A stretch of 64,000 bases of DNA from Henningerozyma blattae CBS 6284 (GCF_000315915.1 NC_020189.1:992001-1056000), one strand, 5' to 3'. Shown: positions 8,450 to 19,036, numbered from the stretch's first letter. Numbers and translations are program-made. The notes: generated by a model from the letters alone, not told the origin.

Positions 8450-11245
8450 ATGTCTCAAACTCCAACACCAAGTTCACCAGTGACTGGGCCAGCTGAATCG
8501 GCCTCATCACCTATCCGTACCACTGACGATTTGCCACAACAGCCTTCCTCTCCAGCTTTATTTTTCAATCCAAGCTCATCTTCACAACCAGATACTTATG
8601 AACGTGATAGTGGTCCAAGAAGTAACCAAGATCATAATAGAAATGTGGGAGCTGTAGTAGGATCATCTCCATTTCGTTATCCATCCTCTACTGGTTCAAC
8701 TCAACAACATCCAGATTCAGATATCCGTAGCTCTCAAAGAAGTAGTGGATCCAGAACTAGAACACCCGGTAATACGTTATATTCTGATATTCGTACTGAT
8801 GGTTCATTGCCACATTCATCATTAGATGGCCGTCCAGGTTATAGAAGAAGAAACGATATTTATGCTTCAGATTTGTCATCCCCTAGAAGAATTGTTGATT
8901 TCGATTCAAATAGTATGAGCCATCCGGCTTCTTCTTCTTCTTCTGGTCCTCCTACAGAAGCTTCTGAACCATTGAGAATCATTTGGGGTACTAATGTTAG
9001 TATTCATGAATGTGCAAACAATTTCCGTAATTTCTTAATGTCATTTAAATATAAATACCGTAAAATATTAGATGGCAGAACAGAACTTATAAACAATACA
9101 ACTGATGAGGAATTATATTATGTAAACCAATTGAACGAAATGAGAAATTTGGGTACTTGTAATTTGAATTTAGATACAAGGAATCTATTGTCATTTAATC
9201 AAACAGAGGAACTATATCATCAATTGTTAAATTATCCACAAGAAGTTATTTCCATCATGGATCAAACTATTAAAGATTGTATGGTTTCATTAGTGGTGGA
9301 TAACCAATTAGATTTTGATTTAGATGATATCGAAACTAAATTCTATAAAGTTAGACCTTATAATGTGGACAGTTCAAGAGGTGTTCGTGAATTAAACCCC
9401 AAAGATATAGATAAATTGATTAGTATTAAAGGTTTAGTATTAAGATCTACTCCTGTAATTCCTGATATGAAAGTGGCATTCTTTAAATGTAATGTTTGTG
9501 ATCATACACTGGCAGTAGAGATTGATAGAGGTGTTATTCAAGAGCCAACAAGATGTGAACGTGTTGATTGTAATGAGGCTAACTCCATGTCTCTAATTCA
9601 TAATAGATGTTCATTTGCTGATAAACAAGTAGTCAAATTACAAGAAACTCCAGATTTAGTACCTGATGGTCAAACTCCTCACTCAGTTTCACTATGTGTT
9701 TATGATGAATTAGTGGATGCTTGTCGTGCTGGTGATAGAGTTGAAGTTACTGGCACTTTCAGATCAATTCCAATTAGACCTAACTCAAGACAACGTGTTT
9801 TAAAATCATTATATAAGACTTATATTGATGTGGTTCATATTAGAAAAGTTTCAGATAAGAGGTTAGGCATAGATACTTCTACTGTCGAGCAAGAACTTTT
9901 ACAAAATAAAATTGATCACAATGAAGTGCAAGAGGTAAGACCGGTCTCTGATGAAGAAGTAAAAAGTATTAAGCAAGCTGCATTAAGAAGCGATATTTAT
10001 GAAACTTTGGCTAGATCCATTGCACCAAGTATCTTTGAATTAGATGATATCAAAAAAGGTATATTATTACAGTTATTCGGTGGTACAAATAAAACGTTTA
10101 AAAAGGGGGGTAGATATAGAGGTGATATAAATATATTATTATGTGGTGATCCTTCAACTTCAAAATCTCAAATATTACAATATGTTCATAAAATTGCTCC
10201 ACGTGGGGTTTATACATCTGGTAAAGGTTCATCAGCTGTGGGGCTAACTGCGTATATTACCAGAGATGTGGATACAAAGCAATTAGTTTTAGAGAGTGGT
10301 GCCTTGGTCTTATCAGATGGTGGTATTTGTTGTATTGATGAATTTGATAAAATGAGTGATTCGACTAGGTCTGTTTTGCATGAAGTTATGGAACAACAAA
10401 CAATATCTATTGCCAAGGCTGGTATTATCACCACATTAAATGCTAGAAGTTCTATCTTAGCAAGTGCTAATCCAATAGGTTCACGTTATAATCCAAGTTT
10501 GCCTGTTACTGAAAACATTGATTTACCTCCTCCACTACTTTCTAGATTTGACTTAGTTTATTTAGTCCTTGATAAAGTAGATGAATCTACTGATAGAGAA
10601 TTAGCAAGACATTTAACAAGCTTATATTTAGAAGATAAGCCAAAGCATGTTTCCAAGTCTGACATTTTCCCAATAGAATTTTTAACAATGTATATTAATT
10701 ATGCTAAGGAAAATATACACCCAGTTATCTCAGAAAGTGCAAAAACAGAATTAGTTAGAGCTTATGTTGGTATGCGTAAGATGGGTGATGATTCTAGATC
10801 TGATGAAAAGAGAATTACCGCTACAACTAGACAGTTAGAAAGTATGATTCGTTTATCAGAAGCACATGCTAAAATGAGATTATCAGAAACTGTTGATGTG
10901 TCAGATGTTCATGAAGCAGTTAGATTGATTAAATCAGCAATTAAAGAGTATGCTACTGATCCAAAGACCGGTAAAATTGATATGAATTTGATTCAAACAG
11001 GTAAATCAGTTATTCAAAGAAAAATGCAAGAGGATTTAGCAAAGGAAATTATCAAAATATTGACTGAAAATCCATCGGATTCTCTAAGTTTGAATGCTTT
11101 AATTAAACAAATTAATGATAATTCGCAAGATAGAGTTGATACTTCAGAAATTTCAGAAACACTTTCTAGATTACAACAAGAAGATAAATTAATCATATTG
11201 GGTGAAGGAATGAGAAGATCTATTCGTCTAACTAATCGCGTTTAA
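8450..11245 (+). CDS. MCM4: Replicative helicase subunit Mcm4 (Cdc54), 931 aa
   Basis: One of the six subunits of the Mcm2-7 ring that unwinds DNA at replication forks. The disordered N-terminus (about 1-170) carries many Ser/Thr-Pro sites (such as PSSPVTGP, SSPIRT, SSPRRIV), as expected of the CDK/DDK-regulated Mcm4 tail. Next come the N-terminal OB region with four zinc-ligand cysteines (C347, C350, C369, C374), the AAA+ core with Walker A GDPSTSKSQ (566-574), Walker B CIDEFDKM (from residue 628) and arginine finger SRF (698-700), and a C-terminal winged helix. The length is almost that of S. cerevisiae Mcm4 (933). No break or missing motif is seen. Confidence 0.98.
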   Translation: MSQTPTPSSPVTGPAESASSPIRTTDDLPQQPSSPALFFNPSSSSQPDTYERDSGPRSNQDHNRNVGAVVGSSPFRYPSSTGSTQQHPDSDIRSSQRSSGSRTRTPGNTLYSDIRTDGSLPHSSLDGRPGYRRRNDIYASDLSSPRRIVDFDSNSMSHPASSSSSGPPTEASEPLRIIWGTNVSIHECANNFRNFLMSFKYKYRKILDGRTELINNTTDEELYYVNQLNEMRNLGTCNLNLDTRNLLSFNQTEELYHQLLNYPQEVISIMDQTIKDCMVSLVVDNQLDFDLDDIETKFYKVRPYNVDSSRGVRELNPKDIDKLISIKGLVLRSTPVIPDMKVAFFKCNVCDHTLAVEIDRGVIQEPTRCERVDCNEANSMSLIHNRCSFADKQVVKLQETPDLVPDGQTPHSVSLCVYDELVDACRAGDRVEVTGTFRSIPIRPNSRQRVLKSLYKTYIDVVHIRKVSDKRLGIDTSTVEQELLQNKIDHNEVQEVRPVSDEEVKSIKQAALRSDIYETLARSIAPSIFELDDIKKGILLQLFGGTNKTFKKGGRYRGDINILLCGDPSTSKSQILQYVHKIAPRGVYTSGKGSSAVGLTAYITRDVDTKQLVLESGALVLSDGGICCIDEFDKMSDSTRSVLHEVMEQQTISIAKAGIITTLNARSSILASANPIGSRYNPSLPVTENIDLPPPLLSRFDLVYLVLDKVDESTDRELARHLTSLYLEDKPKHVSKSDIFPIEFLTMYINYAKENIHPVISESAKTELVRAYVGMRKMGDDSRSDEKRITATTRQLESMIRLSEAHAKMRLSETVDVSDVHEAVRLIKSAIKEYATDPKTGKIDMNLIQTGKSVIQRKMQEDLAKEIIKILTENPSDSLSLNALIKQINDNSQDRVDTSEISETLSRLQQEDKLIILGEGMRRSIRLTNRV

Positions 11246-11463
11246 TAATATAATAACCTTTTATGTTGATTTGGTAATATATATTAACCTTTTGCATAGC
11301 AGTATTTAATTGTAATTATAATTGTAACATTAATTAAAGAGTTTTTTTTTCATTATTAGGATTTATGAGTTCCCTTATTCTATAAGGTATTACATATCTG
11401 AAGAATTATGTAAGTAATCATGAAGGCATAGTTTATTGTATTATCGAGCTACTATATGACTAC

Positions 11464-12408
11464 TTAAAATTCTTCTTGCATAGTATATTTTTCCACTCTT
11501 TTAGTTTCTAATTCGTCTCTCTTGGCTAGCCATTTGGGTTCAAACCCATTAGATCGATCAACACCATCCCATCTCCATCCTGGAGCAATTCCGAATCTAT
11601 TCTCTGGATATGCTTTGGTATATATTTTTCTTCCAAAGAAAGTATGAGGAGCAGTTTTTGGAGTTTTACTGATTGACGATATATCTGAATTAAAGTTTGC
11701 TAAAGGGTCTTCTAGATCCTTTAAGGCCTTTTGCCTAGCACTAGAAGCATTTTGTATTGATGGAGGATTTTTCAAATTATTATCTAACATATATTTCTGA
11801 AGTTCACCCATATTGAATTCTCTTAAACTTTTTTCTTGGATTTTCTTCCTTGACTCCTCTTTTGAACTTTCTTCTTCTCGTTGCAAATCTATATTTTTAA
11901 TTCTTCTACCAAATCTATCTCGATAAATTGTTGGGGCGTTTTGTGCATTAGGTGAGAGAGCAGAATTAGCAAGTTGTTTTGCTGATTCTTCGTTCACCTT
12001 CAATTGCTTCTCAACATCCTCAGCAGTTTGTAAGCCTGCATGTGCTCCTGACGATAGCTTTATTATATTACTTTTTTCTTGTTTTTTAATATCAGGTTCA
12101 TTATTTTGTATCGATAATTCATTAGTTGATAAGTTTTTCCATAAATTTTTATTATCTTTCCTGCTTTTTGAATTTAAAGTTGTCGGTGCTGATGAAAGAG
12201 GAATATTATTTAACGTTGTGACGTTACTACTGTCCGTAATATTTAAAGTGGATAACTTTTCGGTTTTTTGTTCTTGTTTAGCTGAGGTATATGAAATTAG
12301 GGTTTCGTTATCATCAAATACTCCTTTAGTTTGTTTTTTGGATTTCTTTTTGCTTTTTTCCTTCTTGGCAGGGCCATATGTTTTTGACAGATAATCATTT
12401 ATAGACAT
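11464..12408 (-). CDS. BUD13: Pre-mRNA splicing factor Bud13 (RES complex), 314 aa
   Basis: Bud13 is a subunit of the RES (retention and splicing) complex with Snu17 and Pml1, acting in the spliceosome. The N-terminus MSINDYLSKTYGPAKK followed by a Lys-rich stretch, and the strongly conserved C-terminal block RFGIAPGWRWDGVDRSNGFE with the following KWLAKRDEL, are diagnostic. S. cerevisiae Bud13 is 266 residues; the extra length here is in the charged middle. It is divergent to SAE2 and shares a 256-bp promoter region with it, the same pairing as YGL174W/YGL175C. MCM4 is convergent on the other side. Confidence 0.95.
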   Translation of the reverse strand: MSINDYLSKTYGPAKKEKSKKKSKKQTKGVFDDNETLISYTSAKQEQKTEKLSTLNITDSSNVTTLNNIPLSSAPTTLNSKSRKDNKNLWKNLSTNELSIQNNEPDIKKQEKSNIIKLSSGAHAGLQTAEDVEKQLKVNEESAKQLANSALSPNAQNAPTIYRDRFGRRIKNIDLQREEESSKEESRKKIQEKSLREFNMGELQKYMLDNNLKNPPSIQNASSARQKALKDLEDPLANFNSDISSISKTPKTAPHTFFGRKIYTKAYPENRFGIAPGWRWDGVDRSNGFEPKWLAKRDELETKRVEKYTMQEEF

Positions 12409-12549
12409 ATTGTAGTCGTGATGGATTATTATATCTTCTAATGTTTTAAATTAAGCATATATGTATGTATATATTTTAAGGTTTTAATGTAGCCCTTGTA
12501 AATATTGGTTTTCTGGAGAGGTTTATAATTAAAATCGATGACTTAAAAA

Positions 12550-12555
12550 ACGCGT
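12550..12555. promoter_or_regulatory. MCB-type box (ACGCGT) between BUD13 and SAE2
   Basis: A perfect ACGCGT palindrome lies 110 bp upstream of the SAE2 ATG and 142 bp upstream of the BUD13 ATG. It could bind MBF and favour S-phase expression of the repair gene SAE2; this is inferred from the motif only. Confidence 0.45.
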
Positions 12556-12664
12556 TAGCTTTATTAAACTAAATAAGCCTTTAATGCAACAGCTTTTAAA
12601 CTGCATGTTGTAAAATACGAAGAATAATTTAGAGGCTGTAACCAAACTTTTCACTAGGTAATAT

Positions 12665-13684
12665 ATGGTTGTTTCGAAGCATATTCAAAAAATAGAGCAA
12701 CAACTTAATGTTTTATGTATAGAAGAATTGATCTATGTCCAAGAAAAATTAACCAGTTTGCTAAAAATACGGTTAAATGAAATACGTGAAGAAACTACTA
12801 AAGTCACTATTACTACTCAGTCAAGAGTGAAAAATCCATCTACTTATTCACCTACTTTTATTAAGAAAGAGTTCAGTAATTTAAATGATAATCCAATAGA
12901 AAATCCTTATTTGCACAAACTAGGTCAATTCACGACAGACAGTGAAGATGAAGATGAAAATGAGACAATTATTAATATTCAACAAACTAGTTCCCCCTTA
13001 AAAAATTCACAGAACGATAATAATATGAAAAGTATTAATGAGAATACTAATTTCCATTCCCCAGAATTAGAAAATAATAGAGAACCCCCTAAGAATTTAA
13101 TCTCCAAACGTAAAAATTCGTTTGATCAATGTAAAACAAATATACTTATTAAACTAAAACAAGAGGATAAGCAAGATAACCTGAAAGTAAATCAGCAAAA
13201 GAAACAGAAAATAACAAAAGGAAAACGTGACTTAATAAACTTTAATGTAAATCCTATAACGAAAAATCCCTGGATCTTGGAAGATTTTAAGCCTAACGAT
13301 GATGTTAACCCAAGCAATTTTAAAAGTCATGGTAAAAGTAGTTACGAGCCTTCTGAACGAGGGCGAAAAGTACATCCAATCTTTATGACATTTGAAGAGA
13401 TGAGAGACCGGCATGTTGAAGAGATCCATATTAGGGAACGATCGGTTTCACCACCAGGATTTGGTAGACTTGATTTCCCTACAACACAAGAGAATAAAAC
13501 AGATCGAGAAAAATCAAGAGAAATTTTAAAAAATAAAACTATAAAGAGATTTAGCATAGCATGTAATAATAGTATTCCGCCTTGGGAAAGAAAATATATC
13601 TTCAAGAATAATAAACTAAATGATATAACAGATAATGGTGACTTTCATTGGGAAAAGGAAAATTTAGAAGTATATATGAGATAG
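12665..13684 (+). CDS. SAE2: DNA end-resection factor Sae2 (CtIP/Ctp1 family), 339 aa
   Basis: Sae2 activates the Mre11-Rad50-Xrs2 nuclease to open blocked double-strand break ends and meiotic hairpins. The N-terminal helical region (about 1-40) fits the self-association segment. The conserved C-terminal part includes NPWILEDFKPND and RSVSPPGFGRLDFPTTQE; the Ser-Pro at S262 corresponds by context to the CDK site S267 of S. cerevisiae Sae2. The length matches the family (345 in S. cerevisiae). The pairing with BUD13 is conserved. The middle is poorly conserved and Asn/Lys-rich, as is usual for this family. Confidence 0.93.
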   Translation: MVVSKHIQKIEQQLNVLCIEELIYVQEKLTSLLKIRLNEIREETTKVTITTQSRVKNPSTYSPTFIKKEFSNLNDNPIENPYLHKLGQFTTDSEDEDENETIINIQQTSSPLKNSQNDNNMKSINENTNFHSPELENNREPPKNLISKRKNSFDQCKTNILIKLKQEDKQDNLKVNQQKKQKITKGKRDLINFNVNPITKNPWILEDFKPNDDVNPSNFKSHGKSSYEPSERGRKVHPIFMTFEEMRDRHVEEIHIRERSVSPPGFGRLDFPTTQENKTDREKSREILKNKTIKRFSIACNNSIPPWERKYIFKNNKLNDITDNGDFHWEKENLEVYMR

Positions 13685-13945
13685 AATGTATGTTGTCAAT
13701 TATTAGTAGTAGTTGTAAAATACCGTTAATCCTTAACTAGTTTGATTATAAGTCGGGTTAACGTATATATATTATATGAATATAGATTTTAAAATGGTTA
13801 TATAGAAACACATTAAGTAGTATGTTTGCACAAGAAAGATCAGTCTTTAGAAAAAATGTCATTATGAGATCTATGAATATCAAATTTAAGAGCAAAATAT
13901 ATAAAAATGTAAAAATGTAATGGAGCTTCATAAAAAAAATGAAGT

Positions 13946-16267
13946 TTAATCAATTAATTCTAGTGAGCCAGTCCAGGCTTGATCATAAATTGCCCAAATT
14001 TCATTTGAATAATAAATATAATCTCTTTCTTCTTTAGAGAACTCCACCAATGTACCCCTATGTTGTCTTGCCGAATAGGAATAATCTTTTAATTCTCTTG
14101 AGTAACGAGCACACCATTCATAGCCATGGCAATGGTGTGATCTTTGGCCCCAAGAATCTCCATTATCATCAGAGATAATTGCAAAATCACAAGGCACTGG
14201 AGTCTTTTCATAATAATCTTGAAGTTCCTTCTCTGATTTGAAATTGTCATGAACGTATGCATTATTTGATTTCCAATCTATCTTATATTCACCATCCACT
14301 TTACAGTTATTCCCACCACCATTTAACCATAATAAATGATGATCGCTTGAAATATGTGCTAATTGAATTGCACAAATCTCACCGGAGTCCTTCCCCTTTT
14401 TATCATATTTACCAATAGCAGCAGGATTCATTTCATCAAATCTAAATTTATGACCTGCAGCTACAAAGCCTAGCCAAAAATATTCTTTATCCCCATAAGC
14501 ACAAGATCCAACTTTTCGTGCTAGATGCATGAATGACCCCATTACTAAAGGAAGTATATGTTGATTTTTATCTATCGTTAAAAGACCAGACTCCATTTGG
14601 AAGGCAAATTTATCTTTAAAAAATCTTCTAAATAAGATTTCTTCAATTGTCAAATATTTTTCACATTGTTCTAAAACATATTCCCTTTGAATAACTGGAT
14701 AATTATGGAAATATTTGGCTTCAAATAATTTTGGAGATATCCCTTCAAAAATACCTACACATTTTTCTTCAGGTAACTTAAAGGTTAGAGTACGATCTCT
14801 ATAGAATAAAGAGCCTGAATCTAGATATTGTTCAGTATTAAAATAATAATCCATATCGACATAAGAGATAGTATCAATATCTAAGAAAATGAATTCTTCG
14901 AAAAGGTTAAACATAGTAGCTACCCATTTGCTTTTGAATTTTTCAAATGACTTCTTATAATTAGTTGACAAAGTATTTGTTACATCAATGAAAGATAAAT
15001 CTAATTCTGTAAATGTAGCATTAACATCGGAAGAATCAAGATGTAGAAACCCAGTAGCTGCATCAGATAACTTGGCAATATTTTCACGAGAGATTTCACC
15101 ATCTTTCATAACAATTTGAATAGGTAATTTTGTATTTTGGTATCTCAAAGTAGCTAATAACTTTAATGCCCAAGTAATGTGTTCATCGGCAAACGATAAG
15201 ACAATCCCACGTTTTGCTAAACTCATTAATTGCCAATTTGACCAAATTGATTTTGTTGAGTCATATTTAAATTCATATGAATCGGTTTTATTTTCTGAAT
15301 TTAATATTGGTAAATGACCATTTGGTAATAATTTTGCGTTTCTTCTAATCCTTGGTATTACGTTTTTAAATTCTTCTGCATTGCTAAATGATTCGATAAA
15401 GGGAAACATTCTATGTTCCAAATCGAATTGATTTGAATCTTTAAAATTACTCTGTTGATAATCACCCAAATAATCGTCATGTTCTACCATGGAATAAATT
15501 TCTGAATAAGTCTCGTGAAGATTTGTCAAGATTGTGGTTTCTAGATCTGTATCATTATTAGAATTAAAAATTTCGGATAGCTCAATTGGAGGGGTTTCGT
15601 GCATGAAGCAAGATTCATAAATTCTCATTCTTTGAAATGCTAATCCAATTTCATATTTCCTCTTATAATAACGAGTTGAATTACTATAATAATCCGAATC
15701 AGTTTCTTTATCAATTTCAGATAATTGTATATTAAATTTTTTTTCAATTTTTTCATAAAACTCCTTATCATGATCATTGATATCAAATGATATGATATCC
15801 AGATCATTGGACCAATTCATATCCATTGCAAAAAGGTTTCTGAAATAAAATTTACATTTTATTGAATCATCCAAAAGATCAAATTTTTTCAATTGTTTCA
15901 ATTTTGTAGGATTCCAATTGTTTAATTTCTTATTTTTAATATCCTCATCATATTGAGGTAGTATTTCCAAAGGTGAAACTGGTTCCATGTTAAATAAGGG
16001 GATCTCCACTTTTGATATTAATGTATCCCAAGGTTCTGGTCTAACAGGTCTTCTCATTGAAGTCAAATTCTTAGAATATCCTGAATATCTGGATGAAGTC
16101 GATATTGGATTATTATATTGTTTAGATTGAACCATTATAACTCTATCATGAGAAGTAAAATGAGTTATAATTAATAAAAGTATGGAAACTAACGACAAAG
16201 ATATTATCCAGGACTTTCTAGTGTGGGGCCATAAAGACCTTCTCGAGTGTAACGCTCTACGAAGCAT
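13946..16267 (-). CDS. MNN1: Alpha-1,3-mannosyltransferase of the MNN1 family, 773 aa
   Basis: A Golgi type II membrane enzyme adding terminal alpha-1,3-mannose to N- and O-linked glycans from GDP-mannose. The ATG at 16267 is used because the frame reaches further only through a TTG. It shows a short basic cytosolic tail (MLRRALHSRRSLW), one membrane anchor (about residues 19-37), a stem, and a lumenal catalytic domain with the nucleotide-sugar DXD motif in FLDIDTISY (D463, D465). The length is close to S. cerevisiae Mnn1 (762) and longer than Mnt2/Mnt3, so MNN1 is the preferred name, but another family member is possible. Neither neighbour belongs to the same ancestral block, so synteny does not help. 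Confidence 0.85.
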   Translation of the reverse strand: MLRRALHSRRSLWPHTRKSWIISLSLVSILLLIITHFTSHDRVIMVQSKQYNNPISTSSRYSGYSKNLTSMRRPVRPEPWDTLISKVEIPLFNMEPVSPLEILPQYDEDIKNKKLNNWNPTKLKQLKKFDLLDDSIKCKFYFRNLFAMDMNWSNDLDIISFDINDHDKEFYEKIEKKFNIQLSEIDKETDSDYYSNSTRYYKRKYEIGLAFQRMRIYESCFMHETPPIELSEIFNSNNDTDLETTILTNLHETYSEIYSMVEHDDYLGDYQQSNFKDSNQFDLEHRMFPFIESFSNAEEFKNVIPRIRRNAKLLPNGHLPILNSENKTDSYEFKYDSTKSIWSNWQLMSLAKRGIVLSFADEHITWALKLLATLRYQNTKLPIQIVMKDGEISRENIAKLSDAATGFLHLDSSDVNATFTELDLSFIDVTNTLSTNYKKSFEKFKSKWVATMFNLFEEFIFLDIDTISYVDMDYYFNTEQYLDSGSLFYRDRTLTFKLPEEKCVGIFEGISPKLFEAKYFHNYPVIQREYVLEQCEKYLTIEEILFRRFFKDKFAFQMESGLLTIDKNQHILPLVMGSFMHLARKVGSCAYGDKEYFWLGFVAAGHKFRFDEMNPAAIGKYDKKGKDSGEICAIQLAHISSDHHLLWLNGGGNNCKVDGEYKIDWKSNNAYVHDNFKSEKELQDYYEKTPVPCDFAIISDDNGDSWGQRSHHCHGYEWCARYSRELKDYSYSARQHRGTLVEFSKEERDYIYYSNEIWAIYDQAWTGSLELID

Positions 16268-16988
16268 TGTAAAAAAAAAGGTTGCTTTTTTAATTGACCA
16301 CTTACAGCCGTACAAGTACCTTCACAAGATATAGTTGTGGTACCTTCATTTGTATGTTAGAATATTGAAAAAAAAAGTTTAGCTTGAAATACTTCTATAT
16401 AAATATCAGTATCCATGTTTTACAGTCGTATTCAATATCATTTAATTTCTCCCAAACACTAGCACATATTCAGAAAACCATGTTGGCTATTTAATTCTTC
16501 GCTCATAGGATACCTATGGAATAAGACTTTTAAAACTCCCAGAAGATATATATACGAAAGTAGTCATTTTTTCCCTAACCTTTAATAGCATTGCCTATAG
16601 CACTCCATCAAGGCTCTTGAGATTGAAGAGGAAACTACTTATTATGGCTGGACTCTGTATATAATCGTCGTAGTTATAATTAGTGACACCTCATCGGATA
16701 AATCAATGCGGAAATGCGCGGGACGGAACAAAGAACACGTCGTGCAAATAATATTATCATCAACCAATTAATATCAATCGTAATCTATAATATCTTAATC
16801 TCGTAAGTTTGTAATTACTCTATTGCAATTAATCTAGCATCGGATAATTAAGTCATTGTCTATTGGGATAGGCAACGATTCCGAGGAAATAACCGTGGAA
16901 ATGCACTACTAGTATTAGTATGAAAATGTTACAAACGTGAATGTAAGTCAAGTGTATTCAAACGTAAGAGAATATAGCAAACCCACTA
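16268..16988. other. Intergenic stretch, MNN1-family gene to POP7
   Basis: A divergent upstream region for both flanking genes. It is unremarkable AT-rich DNA apart from a small GC-rich patch near 16700-16735. I see no RNA gene or reading frame. It is also a boundary between unrelated ancestral gene blocks. Confidence 0.6.
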
Positions 16989-17399
16989 ATGAAGTCCAAG
17001 ATCATTCATAAGCCCACACCCAAGCAGCTTAACCATAAACAGTTGAAACATACTTTCTTTGTGAAGGCCTCTATGGCATATTCATCTGCCTTGAAGCAAA
17101 TACTGAAGATGATAGCAAATTCGAAAAATAAAAGTAATGGGAAGTCTTGTACCATCACTTTGCTAGGAATGGGTAAAGCTGTTGAAAAGACATTATCGTT
17201 AGCATGTCATTTACAAGATGAGTGCGGTTATACTTGTGAGGTGATCATCAAGAGTGTTGATGTATTGGATTCAATAACTCAAAGTGAAGGTAAGAATAAG
17301 AGCAGTGATGGCTCTAGTAGTGATGATGGTTCCAGTAGTGACGAAGAAATGTTACAAAAGAGAACTACCAGTGGTGTCGAAGTACGGGTGGTTGCATAA
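16989..17399 (+). CDS. POP7: RNase P/RNase MRP subunit Pop7 (Rpp2), 136 aa
   Basis: Pop7 pairs with Pop6 as an Alba-like heterodimer on RNase P and RNase MRP RNA, for tRNA and rRNA processing; in S. cerevisiae the pair also binds telomerase RNA. Motifs matching S. cerevisiae Pop7 are LNHKQLKHTFFVKAS, LLGMGKAVEKTLSLACHLQDE and the C-terminal RTTSGVEVRVV. The acidic Ser/Asp stretch just before the end is also present in the homologue. The length agrees (140 in S. cerevisiae). The adjacent TYR1 on the same strand is the conserved YBR167C-YBR166C order. Confidence 0.96.
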   Translation: MKSKIIHKPTPKQLNHKQLKHTFFVKASMAYSSALKQILKMIANSKNKSNGKSCTITLLGMGKAVEKTLSLACHLQDECGYTCEVIIKSVDVLDSITQSEGKNKSSDGSSSDDGSSSDEEMLQKRTTSGVEVRVVA

Positions 17400-17490
17400 G
17401 GGTCCCATTTACAATTTATAGCATTCTTTTGTATATTATTATTTTATAGTACTATTTTCATACTATTTCGGAATAAAATTTCATTTATAC

Positions 17491-17498
17491 GCGATGAG
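17491..17498 (+). promoter_or_regulatory. PAC-like box (GCGATGAG) upstream of TYR1
   Basis: A perfect GCGATGAG lies about 140 bp upstream of the TYR1 ATG, with an AAAATTTCA word (RRPE-like) some 15 bp before it. In S. cerevisiae, PAC (Dot6/Tod6 site) marks ribosome-biogenesis genes, which TYR1 is not. The box also overlaps TGAGTAA, one base off a Gcn4 site (TGAGTCA), which would suit an amino-acid biosynthesis gene. Which factor uses it cannot be told from sequence. Confidence 0.35.
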
Positions 17499-17639
17499 TA
17501 ATAATAGTTTTTCAATAATATCTTTATTTGTATGATGTGCCGTAGTATATATCTACATAAATATATACGTATTCAAGCTTGTATTGATTAGGGGTAATTA
17601 CAATTCAATAAGGAGATTTACACTATTATCCGTAATAAA

Positions 17640-18995
17640 ATGACAATGGCTGAACAATGGAAAAAAAGTAAAACAATAGGGATCATTGGACTTGGTGATA
17701 TGGGACTCATGTATGCTCGTATCTTTTCCCAAAATGGTTGGAAAGTAGTTTGTTGTGATAAAGATATTTATTTTGAGGAATTGAAAACAAAATATCAAGA
17801 TGAAGATTTTGAAGTCCTATTGAATGGTCATTATGTCTCACGTATTAGTGATTATATCATTTATTCGGTGGAAACAGAATTCATCGATGAGATTGTTAAA
17901 TTATATGGTCCCTCTACAAAACAATTTGCCATTGTGGGTGGTCAGACAAGTTGTAAGACTCCAGAGATTAAAGCTTTTGAAGCTCATCTTCCATTAGATG
18001 TAGATATTATTTCAGTCCATTCATTACATGGGCCTAATGTGAATCCGACAGGACAACCTCTGGTAATCATTGATCATCGTTCTAGTAGAAAGGACTCATT
18101 GTCTTTTATTAAATCATTAATGTCATGTTTAAATAGTAAAATTGTGGAATTATCATATGAAGAACATGATAAAATCACTGCAGATACACAGGCAATGACA
18201 CATGCTGCCTTTCTTTCCATGGGGTCAGCTTGGTCTAAGTTGAAGGTTTATCCCTGGACAATGGGCCCCAATAAATGGAATGGTGGGTTAGAAAATGTAA
18301 AAGTCAATATTTCAATGAGAATTTACTCAAATAAATGGCATGTTTATGCAGGATTAGCTATATTAAACCCAAGTGCACATAAACAAATTGTTCAATATTC
18401 AACGAGTGCTACTGAATTATTTACATTGATGTTAGATAAGAAAAATCAAGAATTAACTGATCGTTTATTAAAGGCTAAGGAATTTGTATTCAATTCACCA
18501 TCTTCGATAAGCCATTCTAAATTGCTATTAGATGATTCTATCTTAGAAAAATTCTCTCTTTCCACAATACACGATGATCGTGCTAAAAATATGGCAGAAT
18601 ATATGGGTGATGAAGATATGATTAGACCCAACAGCCATCTATCGTTATTAGCCATAGTGGATTCTTGGTATCAATTGGGGATCAACCCATACGATCATAT
18701 GATTTGTTCCACCCCTCTGTTTAGAATCTTCTTGGGTGTTTCAGAATATCTATTCCTTAAAAATGATTTATTTTCAGCTACGATAGATGCTGCTATAAAT
18801 GACCATTCATTTAGAAGAGATGATTTAGAGTTTGTACTTGCTGCAAGAGAATGGTCTACAATCGTCACTTTTGAAAATTTCAACTTATATAAAAAACAAT
18901 TTGAATTGGTCCAAGATTTTTTCAAACCAATGTTACCAGAAGCTAATAAGATTGGTAATGATATGATCAAATGCATTTTAGAAGGTTCCAAATAG
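17640..18995 (+). CDS. TYR1: Prephenate dehydrogenase Tyr1, 451 aa
   Basis: This enzyme converts prephenate plus NADP+ to 4-hydroxyphenylpyruvate, the committed step to tyrosine. The Rossmann nucleotide site is GLGDMG (17-22). Family blocks follow: VGGQTSCK, VHSLHGPNVN, the long EEHDKITADTQAMTHAAFLSMGSAW, and IYSNKWHVYAGLAI. It ends close to the S. cerevisiae length (452). A second in-frame ATG at 17646 gives MAEQWKK and may be the real start; the choice affects two residues only. It sits downstream of POP7 and upstream of ARL1 as in S. cerevisiae, but UBS1, which lies between TYR1 and ARL1 there, is missing. Confidence 0.97.
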   Translation: MTMAEQWKKSKTIGIIGLGDMGLMYARIFSQNGWKVVCCDKDIYFEELKTKYQDEDFEVLLNGHYVSRISDYIIYSVETEFIDEIVKLYGPSTKQFAIVGGQTSCKTPEIKAFEAHLPLDVDIISVHSLHGPNVNPTGQPLVIIDHRSSRKDSLSFIKSLMSCLNSKIVELSYEEHDKITADTQAMTHAAFLSMGSAWSKLKVYPWTMGPNKWNGGLENVKVNISMRIYSNKWHVYAGLAILNPSAHKQIVQYSTSATELFTLMLDKKNQELTDRLLKAKEFVFNSPSSISHSKLLLDDSILEKFSLSTIHDDRAKNMAEYMGDEDMIRPNSHLSLLAIVDSWYQLGINPYDHMICSTPLFRIFLGVSEYLFLKNDLFSATIDAAINDHSFRRDDLEFVLAAREWSTIVTFENFNLYKKQFELVQDFFKPMLPEANKIGNDMIKCILEGSK

Positions 18996-19036
18996 GAATT
19001 TTGCCAAATCCTTTTATATTTATCTCTTATTTATTA

